A stretch of 64,000 bases of DNA from Halomontanus rarus (GCF_017357405.1 NZ_CP071597.1:3162001-3226000); one strand, 5' to 3'; counted from the stretch's first letter, positions 48,449 through 57,997 are shown. Numbers and translations are program-made. Notes: generated from the letters alone by a model not told the origin.

Positions 48449-49126
48449 TCACTCGTTGTTCAGCGGGAGCTGCGGAATCAGCCACGAGAGGAAGGCGTCC
48501 TGGCTGCGAGACTGGAGCCAGATTCGGCCGGGGCCTTCGAACGTACAGACGAGCCCTTCACCGCTGAACAGCGTCGATTTGAGGCCCCCGACGCGGTCGA
48601 CGGAGAACTCCGCCCGCTCTTCGAAGGCGACGATGTGTCCCGTATCGACGACGTACTGTTCGCCGGCCTCGAGGGTCTTCTCCTCGATCGCGCCGTAACT
48701 CGAGAGGAACGTCGGGCCGGTTCCGGAGAGCTTCAGCAGGAACAGTCCCTCGCCGCCGAAGAGCGTCTTGCCGCCGCCGAACTGGGTGTCGACGGCGATC
48801 GACTGGTCTGCCGCCAAATAGGACCCGGACTGGACGAACAGCGTCTCGTCGGTCAGGTCCTGTCGGACGATGTCGCCCGGAATCGGCGGCGCGAGCGTGA
48901 CGTGGCCCGACTCGCTCGCGGTGAAGGTGTTCTGGAAGAACGACTCACCGCCGAGCATCTTCCGCTTGACCGACCCGAGCAGGCCGCCGCTTCCCTGGTT
49001 CGTCTCGATGTCGATTCCGGCGGTGTGAGAGACCATCGCGCCCGCCTCGGCCGTGATCGCTTCCCCGGCCTCGAGGTCGACCTGTAACAGTGCGAACGAC
49101 GGCTGGTGTGAAATCGAGTGGTCCAT
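48449..49126 (-). CDS. AIM24/TIGR00266-family protein
   Basis: A 225-residue beta-rich protein from ATG 49126. The TIGR00266 features are FALLQVDLEAGEAITAEAGAMVSHTAGIDIET, LLGSVKRKMLGGESFFQNTFTA, GGGKTLFGGEGLFLLKLSG and LFSGEGLVCTFEGPGRIWLQSR. An AT-rich element (TATATATTC) about 30 bases upstream gives a short leader. The family is universal, trimeric and of unclear role; the eukaryotic relative AIM24 acts at mitochondrial membranes. Confidence 0.85.
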   Translation of the reverse strand: MDHSISHQPSFALLQVDLEAGEAITAEAGAMVSHTAGIDIETNQGSGGLLGSVKRKMLGGESFFQNTFTASESGHVTLAPPIPGDIVRQDLTDETLFVQSGSYLAADQSIAVDTQFGGGKTLFGGEGLFLLKLSGTGPTFLSSYGAIEEKTLEAGEQYVVDTGHIVAFEERAEFSVDRVGGLKSTLFSGEGLVCTFEGPGRIWLQSRSQDAFLSWLIPQLPLNNE

Positions 49127-49275
49127 GTTTCGTAATACGAATGTCACTCAGAGAATATATACCTGCAGGGTGCTCGCGTCCCGAACCCGGACGACCCGTC
49201 TCTCCGGTGCCGGAGACGTTCTCGAGACGCCCACCGTCGACGTCGAACCGTACTGAAACCGGGACGAAAGTCCCC

Positions 49276-50481
49276 CTATCGAGGGCCGTTCCACGACGTC
49301 CCCCGCTCGGCCGGTCGAGGGCGAATTCCGGGATCGGGCATCGTCGGCTGGTCGTCCGGCTCCGGTTGCTCGCGCCAGTCGCCCGACGCGAACTCGCCGT
49401 CGTCGACGAGTCGCGCCCGCGCCTCGAACACCCCACCGACTCGAGGATCGCCCTCGCTCGAGTCGTCTTCGATCCCCGACGGGAGACTCGTCTCGAACTC
49501 GTTGTCGGCGAATCGGTTGCCCTCGTCGGCCGGTTCGCCGAGCGCGAGGTCGGCCGTCCCCGACCCGGAAACGTCGTTGTTCCGGACGACGTTTCCCGAC
49601 GGCTCGACGACGTTGGCGGTAGCGGCGATCCCGAAGTGTTCGTGATCGCGTACCTCGTTGTTTTCGACGAGATTCTCCTGCCCGCCCCAGAGGAGGATTC
49701 CCGCGCCGAACATCTCGGCCGTGTACGCTCTGGTGGGGGCGTCGGAATTGTGGTTCTCGGACACCTCGTTGCCGACGATGTGACACGACCGCTGGGGCGG
49801 GTCCTCCTCGCCCAGCGTGTTCGGCACGATCCCCGCCACGTTGTGACGCCAGACCGAATCCCGGATCGTGAGGTTCCCACCGGCGCTCGTTCCCGAGTAC
49901 CCCAGCGCGTTGTGCTCGGCGATCACGTCGGTGACGACCGCGTCGAACGGATTGTGGTATCCGAGGTAGAATCCGGCATCGGGGTGGCCCGACGCGTAGC
50001 TGTGCTCGAATCGGCCGTTGCTGGATCGGTAGGCGTAGGCTCCGTAATCGCCGTTGTTGTACGCCGTCAGATAGCTCCCCCGAAAGCCGTAGACGTACCG
50101 CCAGTAGAAGGCGTTCCCCGTGTAGTGGCGAGCGGTCAGGTTCTCGAGAGCGACCCCGTCGGCTTCGATTCGAACCCCGTGATCCCGTTGGAACTCCCCG
50201 TCGAGGACGACCTCGTTGCGGTCGGTCCCGCGGATCGTGAGCTCCGGCGTCGAGACCTCGACCGCTTCGTCGTACGTGCCCGGATCCACGAGAACGAGGT
50301 CACCACCGTCCGCCTCGTCGACGGCGTCTTGAACCGTCGGCTGGTCCCGGGGAACCCGGATCGTTTCGTCGCTATTCAGTTCGTTCTGACCCCGTGCCGT
50401 CGACGCCCCGATTCCGACCAGACTCGCGACGGCCGCCGTTCGAACGTAATTCCTTCGTGTTTGCTCTCTCACTGTACTCAC
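49276..50481 (-). CDS. Exported right-handed beta-helix (NosD-like) protein
   Basis: A 401-residue protein from GTG 50481, preferred because GGAGGT precedes it and it directly yields an export signal (TRRNYVRTAAVASLVGIGASTARG). An ATG at 50544 is the alternative. The opening IRVPRDQPTVQDAVDEADGGDLVLVDPGTYDEAVEV and repeated N-x-V-x-x-N turns (NLVENNEVRDHEHFGI, NVVRNNDVSGSGTADLALG) are typical of NosD/pectate-lyase-like parallel beta-helices. It probably acts on or binds surface polysaccharide; the substrate is unknown. Confidence 0.75.
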   Translation of the reverse strand: MSTVREQTRRNYVRTAAVASLVGIGASTARGQNELNSDETIRVPRDQPTVQDAVDEADGGDLVLVDPGTYDEAVEVSTPELTIRGTDRNEVVLDGEFQRDHGVRIEADGVALENLTARHYTGNAFYWRYVYGFRGSYLTAYNNGDYGAYAYRSSNGRFEHSYASGHPDAGFYLGYHNPFDAVVTDVIAEHNALGYSGTSAGGNLTIRDSVWRHNVAGIVPNTLGEEDPPQRSCHIVGNEVSENHNSDAPTRAYTAEMFGAGILLWGGQENLVENNEVRDHEHFGIAATANVVEPSGNVVRNNDVSGSGTADLALGEPADEGNRFADNEFETSLPSGIEDDSSEGDPRVGGVFEARARLVDDGEFASGDWREQPEPDDQPTMPDPGIRPRPAERGTSWNGPR

Positions 50482-50590
50482 CCGGTGCTCGACCTCCCTC
50501 GAGCAGGCGCTTCGTTCTTCGGGGTCGACGGGTGAGGAGCACATGCGAGCGACGGCGTCGGCTCCGAACGCCGAGTCGCGACGAGAACGC

Positions 50591-51247
50591 TCAGCGGGCG
50601 ACGGTCTGGGTTTCGTCCTCGCCCACGTTGTCGGAGGCGACCCCGAGCGTCGCGACCGCACGAACCGCCTCCTCGACGGTCAGGTCGACCTCGTGGACGT
50701 TCTCGACGGGCATGTACATGATGAACCCGTTCGTCGCCGGGTTCGGCGCGAGCGGGACCATGATCGTCACCATCTCGTCGGTTCCTAGACTGTCCGCGAT
50801 CGCAGTCGGCGAGTCCGCGGTGACGAAGCCGAGCATGTACGCGTCTTCGTGGGGAAATTCGACGACCTTCACCTCCTGGAACTGGTTCGTGTCGTCGTCG
50901 ACTATTATATTACTGGCCTGTCGCACGCTGGTGTAGATCGTGCTCACGCCCGGGATCGTCTCCATCGTCCGGTGGACGGTCCCGGAGAGCCGCTCGCCGG
51001 GCGTGTGGTCCGCGACGAACCCGACCACCAAGAACAGGGCGATCAGCGACAGGAGCGTCGTCAACTGGATGAACTCCTCTGGCGGCTCGTTCGGCCAGAG
51101 GTACGCCACGGCGGCGATCACCGGGGAGAGAACGCCGAGGATGAAATCGAGGACGACGACGAGGACGAGCACCGTCACGACCAGCGGGATTGTAATCACG
51201 ATCCCATTGATGAGCCACCGCTCCAGCCTCGAAGAGCGCTCTGCCAT
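50591..51247 (-). CDS. DUF502-family membrane protein
   Basis: A 218-residue protein. Two membrane segments (about 13-48 and 62-80) are followed by the conserved soluble part: IPGVSTIYTSVRQASNIIVD, FQEVKVVEFPHEDAYMLGFVTA, MVTIMVPLAPNPATNGFIMYMPVENVHEVDLTVEEAVRAVATLGV. This matches DUF502 (COG2928), membrane proteins of unknown role found in archaea, bacteria and plants (LCV-like). It stands upstream of the beta-helix gene in the same direction. Confidence 0.88.
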   Translation of the reverse strand: MAERSSRLERWLINGIVITIPLVVTVLVLVVVLDFILGVLSPVIAAVAYLWPNEPPEEFIQLTTLLSLIALFLVVGFVADHTPGERLSGTVHRTMETIPGVSTIYTSVRQASNIIVDDDTNQFQEVKVVEFPHEDAYMLGFVTADSPTAIADSLGTDEMVTIMVPLAPNPATNGFIMYMPVENVHEVDLTVEEAVRAVATLGVASDNVGEDETQTVAR

Positions 51248-51576
51248 AGCCGCCGATACGAGACGAACGCTCGAAATGATTGGGTTTGCAGGGCATCCAC
51301 TGGTGTGATCGGCGACCGGGCGTTCGACGGTTGGGGACCGCAGCCGGTCGCCGTCTCGTCCTCGGTGTTCGCTTCGACAGCGTCCTCGCCGCTCTCCAGC
51401 TTACGCTGACGTCGTCGTCGTCGCTGTCACCCGCGAAAACCGAACCCGCGAAAACCGAACGACCGTGACGTCGATTTCACCGCTCGAGCCGGCATCGTGT
51501 CGGTATCGTCTCGTCTCGTGTAATCGGACTCGAGCTGGTACCGGTGCCGAGGCCGATCCCGCCACGACGGCACCAC
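51248..51576. other. Intergenic region with a two-copy 15-base tandem repeat
   Basis: No gene in 329 bases. CCCGCGAAAACCGAA occurs twice in tandem at 51430-51459. The rest is unremarkable GC-rich sequence. Confidence 0.35.
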
Positions 51577-51804
51577 TCAGTCCCGATCCGTCCCCTTCCA
51601 ATCGCAGTCCTGGCACTTCCAGCCGGTGACGAACTCGGTTACCGACGGCATGTAGCCGACCTCGAGGACGTCCCCGCCGCAGTCGGGGCACGTCCGGTCT
51701 GCGTCCTCGATCGCCTCCGCTTCCATCACCGACTCCCCCTCGACGAGTTCCGCGAGTGATTCGGCCGTCACCATCCGACCCTGCACGACGCGAGTCTCGG
51801 GCAT
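51577..51804 (-). CDS. DUF5795-like zinc protein
   Basis: A 75-residue haloarchaeal protein from ATG 51804. MPETRVVQGRMVTAESLAELVEGESVMEAEAIEDADR leads into CPDCGGDVLEVGYMPSVTEFVTGWKCQDCDW, a two-knuckle zinc ribbon; the arrangement matches DUF5795. The adjacent GCTTAGGGC about 26 bases upstream suggests a leaderless transcript. Function unknown, conserved across Halobacteria. Confidence 0.8.
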   Translation of the reverse strand: MPETRVVQGRMVTAESLAELVEGESVMEAEAIEDADRTCPDCGGDVLEVGYMPSVTEFVTGWKCQDCDWKGTDRD

Positions 51805-52022
51805 GCAAGAGACACGGGGAGCGCTCGCCCTAAGCGTTTCTCTCGCTGCCGGAGACTCGAGTCCGTCCGCCCGGCGGTGGCGCCGATCCGTTTCGTGTCG
51901 TTTCGTTTCATCGCTCGTCGGGAAGGGCACCCGGGATACTAATGGCATTCAATCACACACTAGGTATATTATATGTATATGGATTATGTTTATATGTTCA
52001 GTCGGTGCCGGTAGTAGTACCC

Positions 52023-52205
52023 ATGTCAGCAACCACGACCACGAACTGGACCAACACGGGAACCTGTCCGTTCTGCGGCGACCAACTCGCCGACCCCGGC
52101 GCGGGATTCGTCGACCACATCGGCGAGAATCCGGACTGTCAGTCGAGTTTCGACGTCTGGCGGAAGAACATCGCCGGCGACGTCGCCGGCGAGTGGAGCG
52201 GCTGA
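52023..52205 (+). CDS. Small haloarchaeal zinc protein (DUF7501-like)
   Basis: A 60-residue protein from ATG 52023. GTCPFCGDQLADPGAGFVDHIGENPDC uses two Cys of CPFC plus a later His and Cys for one zinc site; the tail is RKNIAGDVAGEWSG. Upstream is a very AT-rich region (TATATTATATGTATATGG, about 51965-51982) supplying the TATA element. Belongs to a conserved haloarchaeal microprotein group; no function known. Confidence 0.75.
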   Translation: MSATTTTNWTNTGTCPFCGDQLADPGAGFVDHIGENPDCQSSFDVWRKNIAGDVAGEWSG

Positions 52206-52467
52206 GACGTCCCTCGAGAAGGGCCCCGACGCGCTCCGTGTTCCGATCTCCCCTCGTTCTCTTTTCGTCTCCTCTCGAACCTCGAACGGCAGCAATCGAA
52301 CTCTCGATAGTGACGGTGGCTCGAGGTGCGTGATCGGACCGTGACTCGGGATTCGAACTGCGAACGGTGACCGACGAACGCCGAACGGCGAGCAACCGCC
52401 CCACCGAGACTGACGGTTTGCGGATAAGTTGCGATACTTCTTTTTGCCACCCGTGAGAGACTCGAGT

Positions 52468-52875
52468 ATGGACGATATTTTCGTCGCACGGCTCATGTCT
52501 TCCGGTGTTCAAAGTGTCACCCCCGATACGCTCGTCGAGGACGCAGCAGGACGGATGCTCGAACACGAGATCGGTTCGCTCGTCGTCGTCGACGAGGACG
52601 GGGCACTGAAGGGCATTCTGACGAGTACCGACTTCGTCGAGATCGTCGCCGCGAGCCAGCCGAAAGCGGAGACGACGGTGGCACGATACATGACCACCGA
52701 CGTCGTGACGACCGGCGCACAGGTTCCGATCCGCGACGTCGCCGACCAGATGATCGAACACGGCTTTCACCACATGCCGGTGGTCGACGAGACCGAAGGC
52801 GTCATCGGGATGATCACGACGACCGATCTGACCGCCTACCTCTCGAACGTGCAGACACCGAGTCCGTCGGACTAG
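52468..52875 (+). CDS. Tandem CBS-domain protein
   Basis: A 135-residue protein from ATG 52468 with two CBS domains: VARLMSSGVQSVTPDTLVEDAAGRMLEHEIGSLVVVDEDGALKGILTSTDFVEIV and VARYMTTDVVTTGAQVPIRDVADQMIEHGFHHMPVVDETEGVIGMITTTDLTAYL, each condensed here from visible consecutive blocks. The pair forms a Bateman module that binds adenine nucleotides or AdoMet and senses energy state. TACTTCTTTTTGCC upstream is promoter-like. No effector domain is attached. Confidence 0.88.
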   Translation: MDDIFVARLMSSGVQSVTPDTLVEDAAGRMLEHEIGSLVVVDEDGALKGILTSTDFVEIVAASQPKAETTVARYMTTDVVTTGAQVPIRDVADQMIEHGFHHMPVVDETEGVIGMITTTDLTAYLSNVQTPSPSD

Positions 52876-53024
52876 CTGGCGGATCAGTTCGCGTTTTCGA
52901 CCTCCGTTCCGGCCTCGAGTCCGGGTTCGACGACCACGGTCACGAACGAGCCACAGCGTCGGCTCCGCATTTCAGTGCACCGATGTGGTTTTCACGAACT
53001 TCAGCCTCGGCTCGCAGTCGACGT

Positions 53025-54164
53025 TCAATCGCCGTCAGGCCCGTATCCCGTCACGTATCGATCGCCCGTGTGCGTTCGAATCGTCGCGTGCTGTGAGTTC
53101 CCGTTCGAATTCGCGTTCGAACTCGAGGACGACGAGGACGTCGAGAACGGAAGCGAGAGCGAACGCGGGAGCGCCATCCAGGACTGGAGTCGGGTCGGAA
53201 TTCGAATCGAACTCGGTATTGGATTCGAAACCGGGATCGACGAGTCGTCGGTCGATACCAGCCGACGACTCGTCGCCGCGAGCGTCTCGTGACCCATGAT
53301 CGCGAAGCCGACGACGATCGTCGCGAAGCCGACGACCGCCAGTCCCGACAGCGACTCGCCCAGCAGCGCCCAGCCGCCGAGGGTCGCGACGACCGGGCTC
53401 ACGTAGAAGGTCAGACTCGAGCGGATCGCGCCGACCTCCTCGAGCAGTCCGAAGTAGGCGATGTAGGCGATCGCACCCGCGAACACGCTGACGTAGACGA
53501 GCGCGAGGACGGCGACCGGTGTCCACTCGATAGCCGCCATCGATTCGCCGGCGGTGGCGCTCATCGCGTGGAGCATGAGCGCGCTGATCGGGAGCGCCCA
53601 GGCGGTCCGGACCGTACTCGAGGTCGTGGTGTCGGCCCGGCGGATCAGGACGCTCCCGAGGGCGGCGCTGATCGCACCGCCGAGGACGATGGTCGTGCCG
53701 CCGTCGACCGCACCCAGCAGGTTGCCGGGATCGATCCCGATCACCATCGCGACGCCGACGAGACCGACGACCGTCCCTATTGCGCCGGCGGCCGACAGCC
53801 GTTCGTCCTCGAGCAAGACACCCGCGAGCAGCGGCGAGAAGATCGGCACGAGGCTGAAGACGATCGCGCCGACCGCGCTCGTCACGTACCCCTGCCCGAC
53901 GAACAACAGGCCGTTGGCCAAGCCGATGGCGAACACGCCGGCCGCGAGGATGCCCGCGAGGTCGCCGCGAGTGCGGGGAACCAACTCCTCGCGCGAGGTC
54001 GTCAGCGCCGCGTAGCCGAGCAGTACGACGGCCGCGATGTCGAACCGCAGCGCGACGAACAGGAGCGGCGGAATGTACGCCTGTCCCGCCTTCGCCGCGA
54101 CGAACGTCCCGCCGAAGAAGAGACTCGCGAGAACGAAGAACGCGACCGGACGACGCTCGGACAC
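53025..54164 (-). CDS. EamA/DMT-family transporter
   Basis: A 379-residue permease from GTG 54164, chosen because GGAGGAG lies about nine bases upstream; in-frame starts at 54194 and 54233 would add up to 23 residues. Ten membrane segments in two EamA repeats: FFVLASLFFGGTFVAAKAG opens the first and LGGAISAALGSVLIRRADT the second; LTFYVSPVVATLGGWALLGE is a closing hallmark. The family exports amino acids and metabolites. The last 70 residues form an unusual Ser/Asn-rich hydrophilic tail. Confidence 0.82.
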   Translation of the reverse strand: MSERRPVAFFVLASLFFGGTFVAAKAGQAYIPPLLFVALRFDIAAVVLLGYAALTTSREELVPRTRGDLAGILAAGVFAIGLANGLLFVGQGYVTSAVGAIVFSLVPIFSPLLAGVLLEDERLSAAGAIGTVVGLVGVAMVIGIDPGNLLGAVDGGTTIVLGGAISAALGSVLIRRADTTTSSTVRTAWALPISALMLHAMSATAGESMAAIEWTPVAVLALVYVSVFAGAIAYIAYFGLLEEVGAIRSSLTFYVSPVVATLGGWALLGESLSGLAVVGFATIVVGFAIMGHETLAATSRRLVSTDDSSIPVSNPIPSSIRIPTRLQSWMALPRSLSLPFSTSSSSSSSNANSNGNSQHATIRTHTGDRYVTGYGPDGD

Positions 54165-54391
54165 GACTACCGCTCCTCCGTGCGTCCGTCGCATCCAGCA
54201 TCCGTCGTCGTTCTCGAAATCATTTCCTATCACAATGGAGGCCTCGAGCCCACATAAATTAATTCAGAAAGTCGTTCACGGCAGGAAAGTCGAACTACGA
54301 GCGCACGGATTTCGAGCTGTGAAATACTATTGAGGGTCGAAATATATTCACACTCCGAAACACACTTCTCGAATCGGTTCGAGGTGTCGGT

Positions 54392-55198
54392 ATGGACTCC
54401 GAACTCGAGGAGATCGAGTTTCTCGCGCTCTCGGCGAACCGGGTCGCCGTGCTGGATGCCTTGCAAGAGGGGACGTACTCGCGACGTGACCTCGAGGAAC
54501 TCACCGGCGCTTCACAGCCCACACTCGGCCGGATCCTCCGGGACTTCGACGAGCGAAACTGGATCGATCGGACGGACGAGGGGTACGAAGCGACTGCGAC
54601 CGGACGGCTCGTCGCGGCGGGCATCACCGACCTCACGGAGATCGTGGCGACGGAACTGAAACTGCGCGACGTCGTCCGCTGGCTGCCGACCGACGAACTG
54701 GACGTCGACCTGCGGGCGTTTCGGGACGCGACGATCACCGTCCCGACCCAGACGAGGCCCAGCGCGCCGGTCCAGCGGACGACCGACCTCCTCCGGAACG
54801 CCGACCGCGTCCGGATCGTCTCCTACGCCTTCAACGAACGGAGCCTCGAGATCGTCCGTCGGCGGACGCTCGAGGACGGCCAGACGTTCGAGGGGGTGTT
54901 CTCGGCGGCCGCGATCGAGGCGCTCGCCGACGACGAGCTCCTCCGTCGGCAGTTGCGAGAACTCGTCGACTCGGAGCGCGCCGAGATCCGCGTCCACGAC
55001 GGCCCGGTCCCGCTCGCGGTGACGATCACCGAGGGCGTCGCCCAGTTACTCCTGCGCGACGAAGACGGCGTCCTCCAGGCGGCACTGGACGCCGAGGACC
55101 CCCGCGTGCTCTCGTGGGCGCGGGAGGCACACGAGCGATACTGGACCGACGGACGACCGCTCGAGGCGAGCGATCTCGACCGGGGTCGGGAGGAGTGA
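54392..55198 (+). CDS. FilR1-type winged-helix transcriptional regulator
   Basis: A 268-residue paralogue of the gene at 20602. The winged helix is FLALSANRVAVLDALQEGTYSRRDLEELTGASQPTLGRILRDF with wing WIDRTDEGYEATATGRL. The FilR1 middle domain follows: LRDVVRWLPTDELDVDLRAF, APVQRTTDLLRNADRVRIVSYAF and VTITEGVAQLLLRDEDGVLQAAL. AATACTATTG upstream may be part of its promoter. It diverges from the EamA transporter gene and could control it. Confidence 0.8.
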   Translation: MDSELEEIEFLALSANRVAVLDALQEGTYSRRDLEELTGASQPTLGRILRDFDERNWIDRTDEGYEATATGRLVAAGITDLTEIVATELKLRDVVRWLPTDELDVDLRAFRDATITVPTQTRPSAPVQRTTDLLRNADRVRIVSYAFNERSLEIVRRRTLEDGQTFEGVFSAAAIEALADDELLRRQLRELVDSERAEIRVHDGPVPLAVTITEGVAQLLLRDEDGVLQAALDAEDPRVLSWAREAHERYWTDGRPLEASDLDRGREE

Positions 55199-55299
55199 GT
55201 CGATGCTCCCGGCGTGACGCCTCGTCGGGTCTCGAATAAAGGACCACCCCCGATTTTGCAGGCATTACAGGCTTGCCGCGGAGTGACGTAGTTCGCGCT

Positions 55300-56274
55300 A
55301 TGAGTCCAACCTTCACGGACGACGACGTCGGCAAGACGGTCGAGAACGCCAACGGGGAGGAGGTCGGTGTCGTCGCGGCGATCGACGGGAACACCGCCCG
55401 CGTCGATCCGGATCCGGGGATCACGGACTCGATCAAAGCCGCGCTCGGCTGGGAGAGCGGGTCCGAGGAGACGCTCACGCTACAGAGCGGCTCGGTCGCC
55501 GAGATCACCGGTAACGTCGTCTATCTCGAGGGCGAGTCCCTGAATCGGAGTGCGACGGACGGTAGCGACCAGAACACCGTCGGTGAGCGACGCGAGCGAG
55601 ACGCCGGTCAGGCTTCCGGTGAGCCCATGTCGTCGGACCTCGAGGAGGCCGATCGCGAAGTCGACACAGAGACGGGCACGAGCGCAGGAACGAGTACGGA
55701 CACAGAGACAGGAACGGATATCGGCACGAACTCGCGCGGAGAGCCGCAGGCGGATCCCGTCGAAGAGATGGGTGGCGCGGACGAGATGCACCCGACGGAG
55801 GAAATGGGTGGGGCGGACGAGATGGATACGGTCGAAGAGATGGACCCCGTCGAAGGGAGAGACCGCGGCACGGAGATCGATCCGACCGAACTCGAGGGAA
55901 CCGAGCCGGACTCGAGTACCGGCACGGTCCCCGACGACACCCGTCGAACGGACACGGAGGTCGACCCCGACGAGGAGATGCGTCGCACCGACGTCGAACT
56001 CGAGTCCGACGACGATACTCGACGGACGGACGCCGAGATCGAACCGGAGGGGGACGTCCGTCGGAGCGACGCCGAAATCGATCCCGAGGCCATTCGAGAG
56101 AAGGCGACGAGGACGTGGTCGGAGAGGGAAACGGTCGATACCGACGAGGAAGCGGACGACGACTGGGATCGGATGGAAGACGACGACTCGAGCGAAGAGA
56201 GTCGCGACGACACCGGTGACGGACGGGACAGCGACCACACGGTCACCAAGGATCGGAGTCGAGAGGACAACTGA
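55300..56274 (+). CDS. PRC-barrel-like protein with long acidic repeat tail
   Basis: A 324-residue protein from ATG 55300. Residues 4-80 (FTDDDVGKTVENANGEEVGVVAAIDGNTARVDPDP, SVAEITGNVVYLEG) fit a PRC-barrel. The remaining 240 residues are very acidic and low-complexity, with GGADEM twice and, at 214-265, four 13-residue units of the type x-R-R-T/S-D-x-E-x-(D/E). Halophilic PRC-barrel proteins often bind membrane or cell-division partners; here the tail may be a charged linker or binding array. Confidence 0.75.
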   Translation: MSPTFTDDDVGKTVENANGEEVGVVAAIDGNTARVDPDPGITDSIKAALGWESGSEETLTLQSGSVAEITGNVVYLEGESLNRSATDGSDQNTVGERRERDAGQASGEPMSSDLEEADREVDTETGTSAGTSTDTETGTDIGTNSRGEPQADPVEEMGGADEMHPTEEMGGADEMDTVEEMDPVEGRDRGTEIDPTELEGTEPDSSTGTVPDDTRRTDTEVDPDEEMRRTDVELESDDDTRRTDAEIEPEGDVRRSDAEIDPEAIREKATRTWSERETVDTDEEADDDWDRMEDDDSSEESRDDTGDGRDSDHTVTKDRSREDN

Positions 56275-56358
56275 TCGCGTCCGGTCGTCTCGGCCCCGCT
56301 GATCGCTGTCCGACCGGATTCAGTTAGTGCCTCGAGTCGATCGCAGTTGTCTTTTCGA

Positions 56359-56646
56359 TCACTTGCTCTTCCCGTAGTCGGTCCATTCCAACAACAAGCT
56401 GGGTGTGACAACTCCGACGACGACGACCACCCCAATCAGCGCTTCGGACGACAGGTTGCTACCCATATCGAGTCCGATGCCGAGTCCCGTCGCCAGGAGA
56501 ACGAATATGCTGATGAGTTTGTTCTCGGGAGTTGCCACCCCTTCTCGAAGGAATACGACGACCATCGAGAGCAACAGTAATACCAAAATCACGGCGGCAA
56601 ACGCGATGAACAGGTCGATCGAATCGAGTAGCAGACTGACGACCAT
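56359..56646 (-). CDS. Small three-TM membrane protein
   Basis: A 95-residue protein with hydrophobic segments at about 9-33, 43-60 and 67-86 and a short charged end, WTDYGKSK. It is strongly hydrophobic throughout and lacks a known motif. The start is ATG 56646. It lies between the convergent PRC-barrel gene and the MFS gene, which points the same way. Confidence 0.6.
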   Translation of the reverse strand: MVVSLLLDSIDLFIAFAAVILVLLLLSMVVVFLREGVATPENKLISIFVLLATGLGIGLDMGSNLSSEALIGVVVVVGVVTPSLLLEWTDYGKSK

Positions 56647-56690
56647 CCCGACGCTGACCAGAACGTATGCGAGTCCAAAGGCGTGACCCG

Positions 56691-56720
56691 CCGGCGAGGG
56701 CGCCGGGACATCGGGACAGC
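56691..56720 (+). repeat. Possible third copy of the hairpin repeat (degenerate)
   Basis: CCGGCG-AGGG-CGCCGG forms a hairpin followed by GGACATCGGGACAGCA, which matches the tail of copy A (GGACATCGATACAGCA) with two changes. The rest of the stem differs. It lies between two leftward genes. Confidence 0.35.
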
Positions 56721-56755
56721 AAATTATATGATTCCTGATACTTCATCCGGATCCG

Positions 56756-57997
56756 TTACCTCGACACGTCCTGCATCGCGTACCCGGCACCGACCGCGAC
56801 GACCGCACCGCCCGCGAGGACGAGGAGTCCGGGTACGAAAGACCCCGTGAGATCGCGGAGCGTCCCGATGAGCACCGGGCCGAGGAAGCCACCGATCTCG
56901 CCGACAGCGAAGACGAAGCCCACGGCCGTCCCCGTGAGACGGGCGCCGATTCCCTCGAGTTCCGGCGGAATCGCTCGGATCAGCGGCGAGAGCCCGCCGA
57001 CGCCGAACCCGGTGGCGACGACGCCCGCGGCCATCACCGGCCCGATTCCGCCCGCGAGCACGCCCGCCAGTCCGACGAAGATGAGACAGCCGCAGGTCAT
57101 CACGGCTCCTCGCCGGGCCTCGAGTCGGTCCGCGACCGTCGGGACGACGAGGATTCCGACGACGTTCGCGCCGATGAGCAGGCTCGTCGCCCGCCCCGCG
57201 GGGCCGGCGTCCAGCCCTCGAGCCTCGAGGATCGTCGGGAGCCATCCCTGCATGCCGTGGATGACCAGGAGGTAGACGGTTCCGACGACGACGACCAGCC
57301 GGAGTTCACGGTGGGCGAGGATCGTTCGAACGTCCCGGCCGATCGAGTTCGGTGCGAGCGGTGCGTCCTCGCTTCGTTCGCGTCCGGACGCGTGCTCAGC
57401 CGTGGCTTCCTCGAGCGAGAGCGCTCGAGCGGCGGTGAACCAGACGGCGGCGTAGCCGATCGCGAAGACGCCGCTCCAGAGGAAGAGCGGGCGCCAGCCG
57501 CCGAGGAACGGTCCGATGACGGGTCGGCCGACGGCGAACGCGCTCGCGGTACCCGCCGCGGCACCGACGAGGTAGATCGAGGAGGGGAAGCCGGTTTTGG
57601 CGGGTGAAAAGAGAACTGAGACGAGTTTCGGCAGTCCGAACGTGATCACGGTCGCGCCGACGCCGATCAGGAGCGTACACGCCAGCAGCGACGGGAATCC
57701 CGTCGCGAGGCTGCGGCCGATCTGTGCGAGACCGAAGATCGCGAGTCCGGCCGCGAGGCTGTAGTCCAGTCCGATGCGGTCGACCGCGACGCCCGTGAAC
57801 AGGGCGAGCGGGATGTACGTCAGCGGGACCGCACCGGCCAAAACGCCGGCCTGCGTTCCCGTCAGTCCCACCTCCTCGATGATCACCGAGAGGTACGCCG
57901 GGAGCGTGAACCAAATGAAGGTCAGAGTGGTGTAACTCACCGTCGCCGTCAGTACGAGCCCGTACGCCCGCAGCGTCGCGTCGCCCTGCTCGCTCAT
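56756..57997 (-). CDS. MFS transporter
   Basis: A 413-residue permease from ATG 57997 with twelve membrane segments. Segment 1 is LRAYGLVLTATVSYTTLTFIWFTLP. The MFS motif A region is AGAVPLTYIPLALFTGVAVDRIGLDYSLAAG. The second half begins with LRLVVVVGTVYLLVIHGMQGWLPTILEARGLDAG and ends with GFVFAVGEIGGFLGPVLIGTLRDLTGSFVPGLLVLAGG. Overall it resembles nitrate/cyanate-type or sugar-phosphate transporters, but the substrate is unknown. Divergent from the hydrolase at 58173. Confidence 0.85.
   Translation of the reverse strand: MSEQGDATLRAYGLVLTATVSYTTLTFIWFTLPAYLSVIIEEVGLTGTQAGVLAGAVPLTYIPLALFTGVAVDRIGLDYSLAAGLAIFGLAQIGRSLATGFPSLLACTLLIGVGATVITFGLPKLVSVLFSPAKTGFPSSIYLVGAAAGTASAFAVGRPVIGPFLGGWRPLFLWSGVFAIGYAAVWFTAARALSLEEATAEHASGRERSEDAPLAPNSIGRDVRTILAHRELRLVVVVGTVYLLVIHGMQGWLPTILEARGLDAGPAGRATSLLIGANVVGILVVPTVADRLEARRGAVMTCGCLIFVGLAGVLAGGIGPVMAAGVVATGFGVGGLSPLIRAIPPELEGIGARLTGTAVGFVFAVGEIGGFLGPVLIGTLRDLTGSFVPGLLVLAGGAVVAVGAGYAMQDVSR

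Noticed and set aside
53289..54257. Plus-strand frame opposite the EamA transporter
   Set aside because: Asp/Arg/Glu-rich shadow; the minus strand has ten membrane segments in two EamA repeats.
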